Source: Chitinophagaceae bacterium
GTDB lineage: Bacteria; Bacteroidota; Bacteroidia; Chitinophagales; Chitinophagaceae
DNA: 64,000 nt
Assembly: GCA_017307755.1 (NCBI GenBank)
Contig: JAFKGQ010000006.1
Span: forward strand, 620,001-684,000
Reading direction: 5' to 3'
Each line of letters starts with the position of its first letter. The stretch's first letter is position 1. The notes under the pieces were generated by a model that did not search any database, was not told the origin of the DNA, and saw only the letters and a program-made list of their open reading frames with translations. A program made the translations under genes and the position numbers. Of this stretch, positions 61,167-64,000 are shown piece after piece.

Positions 61167-62012
61167 ATGATATTCCTAGAAGCAACAAACCCCGGCAGCA
61201 ACGTATCCCTGGTGCTATATTTTGGCACTATAGGTATGCTTGCCCTCACCATCGGGCTCATTGTTTTTATCATCTTCCATCAGCGCAAAGTGATACGTTA
61301 CCAGATGCGCCTCCAACGCATGGAACAGGACCAGCAAAAGCTGCTGCTGAACGCCTCCATACGCCTGCAGGAAGAAGAACGTCAGCGTATTGCCGCCGAC
61401 CTGCACGATGACGCAGGCCCCTTGCTTGCCACTGCCAGATTATACCTGAATGAGAACCTTGTCAACCTGGACAAGACCACCCAGTTGCAGAGCATCTACA
61501 ACGCCAAACAGATCATCGACGATACCATCCAGCTGATACGTAATATCTCTCATAGCCTGATGCCCCCTACCCTCAAGAATTTCGGGCTGGAATCCGCCGT
61601 TAACGACCTTTTCCAGAAGATCAGCGGCTCAGGCAGCATGAACGCCAGCTCCCGCTTCCACGACTACCGGGAAAGACTACAGGCAGAGAATGAACTGATC
61701 ATTTTCCGGGTGATCCAGGAACTGGTCAATAATATCCTTAAGCACAGCAATGCCAGTTTTATACACCTTACCCAGAATACCAGCGGCGAAAAGTTCTTTA
61801 TCCGTCTTCACCACGATGGAAGAGGCATCACGCAAAACGATTTTAACAAGCTGAACAAAAGCAATGTAGGCCTAGGCCTGAAAAATATCCAAAGCCGGTT
61901 AAAAGTCTTACATGGTAAGATCTTTTTTGAAAAGGACATGTCCCAGACCTACTATAAAGTTACTATAGAACTGATTAAGGACGAGGAAGATAAGCTGAGT
62001 GAACAGGAATAG
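61167..62012 (+). CDS. HisKA_3 histidine kinase, module B
   Basis: A 281-aa kinase with one N-terminal TM helix (LYFGTIGMLALTIGLIVFIIFH), a coiled coil, phospho-His in AADLHDDAGPLLATARLYL, then HATPase motifs QELVNNILKHSNA, HHDGRGI and GLGLKNIQSRLKVLHG. As in module A there is no separate sensory domain. It is followed by regulator 4 at a 46-base distance and preceded by the seven-helix protein. Confidence 0.88.
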   Translation: MIFLEATNPGSNVSLVLYFGTIGMLALTIGLIVFIIFHQRKVIRYQMRLQRMEQDQQKLLLNASIRLQEEERQRIAADLHDDAGPLLATARLYLNENLVNLDKTTQLQSIYNAKQIIDDTIQLIRNISHSLMPPTLKNFGLESAVNDLFQKISGSGSMNASSRFHDYRERLQAENELIIFRVIQELVNNILKHSNASFIHLTQNTSGEKFFIRLHHDGRGITQNDFNKLNKSNVGLGLKNIQSRLKVLHGKIFFEKDMSQTYYKVTIELIKDEEDKLSEQE

Positions 62013-62058
62013 AATTTATGCGTATCTTTAATGAGAAGACCGAAATCCAGAATAGCCT

Positions 62059-62709
62059 ATGGGAGTAATTAAAGTTGCAATAGCCGATGACCACAAGATA
62101 TTCCGAAAGGGTGTCATTTTATCTCTACGCCCTTATAACGCCATAAAATTTGTCCAGGAAGCAGAGAATGGTCAGGAATTATTGGACGGTCTGGCCGCTT
62201 CAGAGCCCGATGTAGTGCTGATGGACCTGAGAATGCCCCTTAAAGACGGTATCGAGACGACCAAGATCATTGCCAAACAATACCCTTCCATCCATATCAT
62301 TGCCCTCACAATGTATGAGGACGAACGCTTTGTAAGCCATATGATGGAAATAGGCGCCAATGGCTACCTGCTCAAAAGCGCCGACCCTTCCGAGATCAAG
62401 CGGGCCATCATCGAAGTGGCGACCAAAGGCTATTATCTGAATAATTTTGTCAACCGTATCCTGCTGAAAAAATCTCACACCCGTACCAAGGTCATACCCA
62501 GCCTCAATACCGAGATCACCCTGAATGAACGGGAAAGAGAAGTGGTGCGATATATCTGTATGGAATTTACAGCCCAGGAAATAGCACAAAAGATCGATGT
62601 AAGCCCCAGGACCGTTGAGGCAATAAAAGACCGTCTGATGGAGCGCTTTGGTGCAAAGAACACAGCAGGACTCGTCTTTTTCGCCGTAAAGAACAATCTG
62701 ATCGACTAG
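62059..62709 (+). CDS. NarL/LuxR-family response regulator (regulator 4, module B)
   Basis: A 216-aa regulator: ADDHKIFRKGVI, VVLMDLRMPLKDGIE, YLLKSADPSEIKRAII and HTH LNEREREVVRYICMEFTAQEIAQKIDVSPRTVEAIKDRLM. Close paralog of regulators 1 and 3. It is likely the partner of the kinase just upstream. Confidence 0.9.
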   Translation: MGVIKVAIADDHKIFRKGVILSLRPYNAIKFVQEAENGQELLDGLAASEPDVVLMDLRMPLKDGIETTKIIAKQYPSIHIIALTMYEDERFVSHMMEIGANGYLLKSADPSEIKRAIIEVATKGYYLNNFVNRILLKKSHTRTKVIPSLNTEITLNEREREVVRYICMEFTAQEIAQKIDVSPRTVEAIKDRLMERFGAKNTAGLVFFAVKNNLID

Positions 62710-62770
62710 CCCTCAGGACTACATCCGCCCCTCTTCTCCTGCCTTCATCCTCTATGAATCGCTAAGCATT

Positions 62771-63415
62771 ATGTTCAAATCCGGGAATAGTTTTGCTGAC
62801 TATCTTTTTATTACTGTTACCTTTCTTCCGCTATTACCGGCGATGTTCATCATTTTCCAAAAAAACTTCGGGAAAGGCCCCTTGGATATCCTCCTCATTA
62901 TCTGTCTGGTCAATTTTATACGGGACCTCCCCATACATCTACATATGCTGAACAGCGAGGGACAGAATGTCCTCGACAATGTTTGCTATCCGATAGAACT
63001 GATCCTGCTTGCTCGTCTGTTCAGGACTACGCTGACAAAACCCTGCCGCGAAATTCTTACTATTACGCTGGTGGCATTCCTTTCGTCCTTGCTTACCTGG
63101 TTATCTATAAAAGGATGGGAAAACAATGCCCCGGGTCTGGAGATCATACAGAACAGCATGCTGATTGGAGTGATCCTGTTAAGCCTGCCTTTCCTGGTAC
63201 AGGCTAAAGGCCTGAATATATTCCGCTCATCCCTATTCTGGATTGCCGGAGGCACACTCTTCTATATCATCATTCTTTTGCTTTTGAAATGGGCCGACCC
63301 CGGCGGCAGGCTGAATGCGGAGAATAAAGTACTCCTGTCCCTCGCGGCTATTATACGGTACTGCCTGTATATGCTGGCAGCCCTGCCGGGCCGGGATGAG
63401 GTTCCGGCTGAATAG
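62771..63415 (+). CDS. Third seven-helix membrane protein
   Basis: A 214-aa protein with about seven TM helices, sharing the Glu-bearing helix (CYPIELILLARLF) and the FW helix (SSLFWIAGGTLFYIIIL) with the two putative sensors. It follows regulator 4 by 61 bases but no kinase follows it; the next gene is convergent. It may be a second membrane partner of module B or an orphan. Confidence 0.6.
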   Translation: MFKSGNSFADYLFITVTFLPLLPAMFIIFQKNFGKGPLDILLIICLVNFIRDLPIHLHMLNSEGQNVLDNVCYPIELILLARLFRTTLTKPCREILTITLVAFLSSLLTWLSIKGWENNAPGLEIIQNSMLIGVILLSLPFLVQAKGLNIFRSSLFWIAGGTLFYIIILLLLKWADPGGRLNAENKVLLSLAAIIRYCLYMLAALPGRDEVPAE

Positions 63416-63418
63416 ATA

Positions 63419-64000
63419 TTAAAGGAGTCGCATTTCGGGGACCTCCCCTTTTATGATCAATCGCCCCCTGGTCTTTTCCTTTATCTCCTCAGTGGATACC
63501 CCCGGCGCCCGCTCCAACAACAGGAACCCATCCGGAGTAATATCCATGACAGCCAGGTCAGTAACTACCTTTTTCACGCACTTTACACCCGTCAGCGGAA
63601 GGGTACACGAAGACAACAGCTTGGGCTCTCCCTTGGGATTTGTATGTTGCATGGCTACAATGATATTACGGGCACTGGCTACCAGGTCCATAGCTCCCCC
63701 CATCCCTTTCACCATCTTTCCGGGTATCTTCCAGTTGGCAATATCCCCCGAATCGGATACTTCCATAGCGCCCAGCACCGTTAGATCTACTTTTCCGGCC
63801 CTGATCATCCCAAAACTTTCCGCACTGTCAAAAAAAGCTCCGCCCGGCAAAATGGTCACTGTCTCTTTCCCTGCATTGATCAGGTCCGCATCCATCTCCT
63901 CTTCAGTGGGGTACGGCCCAATTCCCAACATGCCATTCTCCGACTGCAGCATGATGGAAATACCGGAAGGGATATAATTCGCCACCAGGGTCGGAATGCC
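63419..64000 (-). CDS. scoB: 3-oxoacid CoA-transferase subunit B (5' end outside window)
   Basis: The window holds ~194 codons of a CoA-transferase beta subunit; the frame runs open to the edge ([12 protein letters not shown]), and full proteins have ~25 more residues. The catalytic Glu is in [12 protein letters not shown], followed by [29 protein letters not shown] and [21 protein letters not shown]. With its alpha partner, expected upstream, it moves CoA between succinate and acetoacetate. The stop lies four bases from the convergent membrane protein gene. Confidence 0.92.
   Translation of the reverse strand, partial: GIPTLVANYIPSGISIMLQSENGMLGIGPYPTEEEMDADLINAGKETVTILPGGAFFDSAESFGMIRAGKVDLTVLGAMEVSDSGDIANWKIPGKMVKGMGGAMDLVASARNIIVAMQHTNPKGEPKLLSSCTLPLTGVKCVKKVVTDLAVMDITPDGFLLLERAPGVSTEEIKEKTRGRLIIKGEVPEMRLL

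Noticed and set aside
1..64000. tRNA, rRNA, tmRNA, insertion sequences, phage genes
   Set aside because: No cloverleaf-like sequence, rRNA block, transposase, integrase or phage structural gene was recognised by reading; a covariance-model scan would be needed to exclude small RNAs fully.

Overview
The window reads as a chromosomal segment of a Bacteroidota bacterium, most likely a relative of Chitinophagaceae. The evidence is a SusC/SusD pair, a giant SprA of the type IX secretion/gliding machinery, a PorE-like OmpA protein, futalosine-pathway menaquinone genes (mqnB, mqnD), a PIF1-like helicase with a Bacteroidota-type C-terminus, and several promoters of the Bacteroidota TTTG / TAnnTTTG type, some so close to the start codon that the mRNA should be leaderless. 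I see no rRNA, tRNA, prophage, insertion sequence or CRISPR array. Most genes are housekeeping genes in short operons on both strands.

Layout. 1-12.5 kb: VOC-GNAT fusion, nudK, a flavin reductase, PIF1-like helicase, a FtsX/MacB-type permease, two small exported proteins, a cardiolipin synthase-like enzyme, a membrane metal-dependent hydrolase and a GH35 beta-galactosidase. 12.4-17 kb: a small membrane protein, rpiA, then a cysteine operon. 17-24 kb: fused E1 alpha/beta dehydrogenase, FAH-family hydrolase, pth, rplY, prs, a small membrane protein, radC and a DUF3467 protein. 24-29 kb: susD and susC. 29-39 kb: folD, queE, PorE-like protein, dprA, guaB, lnt, an alpha/beta hydrolase and an SDR. 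39-46 kb: sprA. 46-54.7 kb: ruvA, fabH, a GNAT, fabD, folE, two tandem PTPS genes, mqnB, mqnD, photolyase and a class IV aminotransferase. 54.7-63.4 kb: a regulatory island with four NarL/LuxR-type response regulators, two HisKA_3 histidine kinases, three small seven-helix membrane proteins and a 125-aa conserved protein. The window ends inside a CoA-transferase beta subunit.

The most notable unit is 13.86-16.97 kb. A short reading frame with six consecutive Cys codons is followed by mutually exclusive antiterminator and terminator stems, then by cysM, a JAMM peptidase like mycobacterial Mec, and a single polypeptide fusing a CysO-like sulfur carrier (ending PAIAGG), a MoeB/MoeZ-type E1 enzyme and a rhodanese. 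I read this as a CysO-dependent cysteine pathway under classical Cys-codon attenuation.

Two kinds of dispersed repeat stand out. One is a set of small structured repeats whose hairpin stems differ between copies by compensating base changes; one copy lies in frame inside the permease gene and a composite copy lies between dprA and guaB. The other is a pair of ~113-bp elements with terminal inverted repeats, one upstream of each of two paralogous response-regulator genes.
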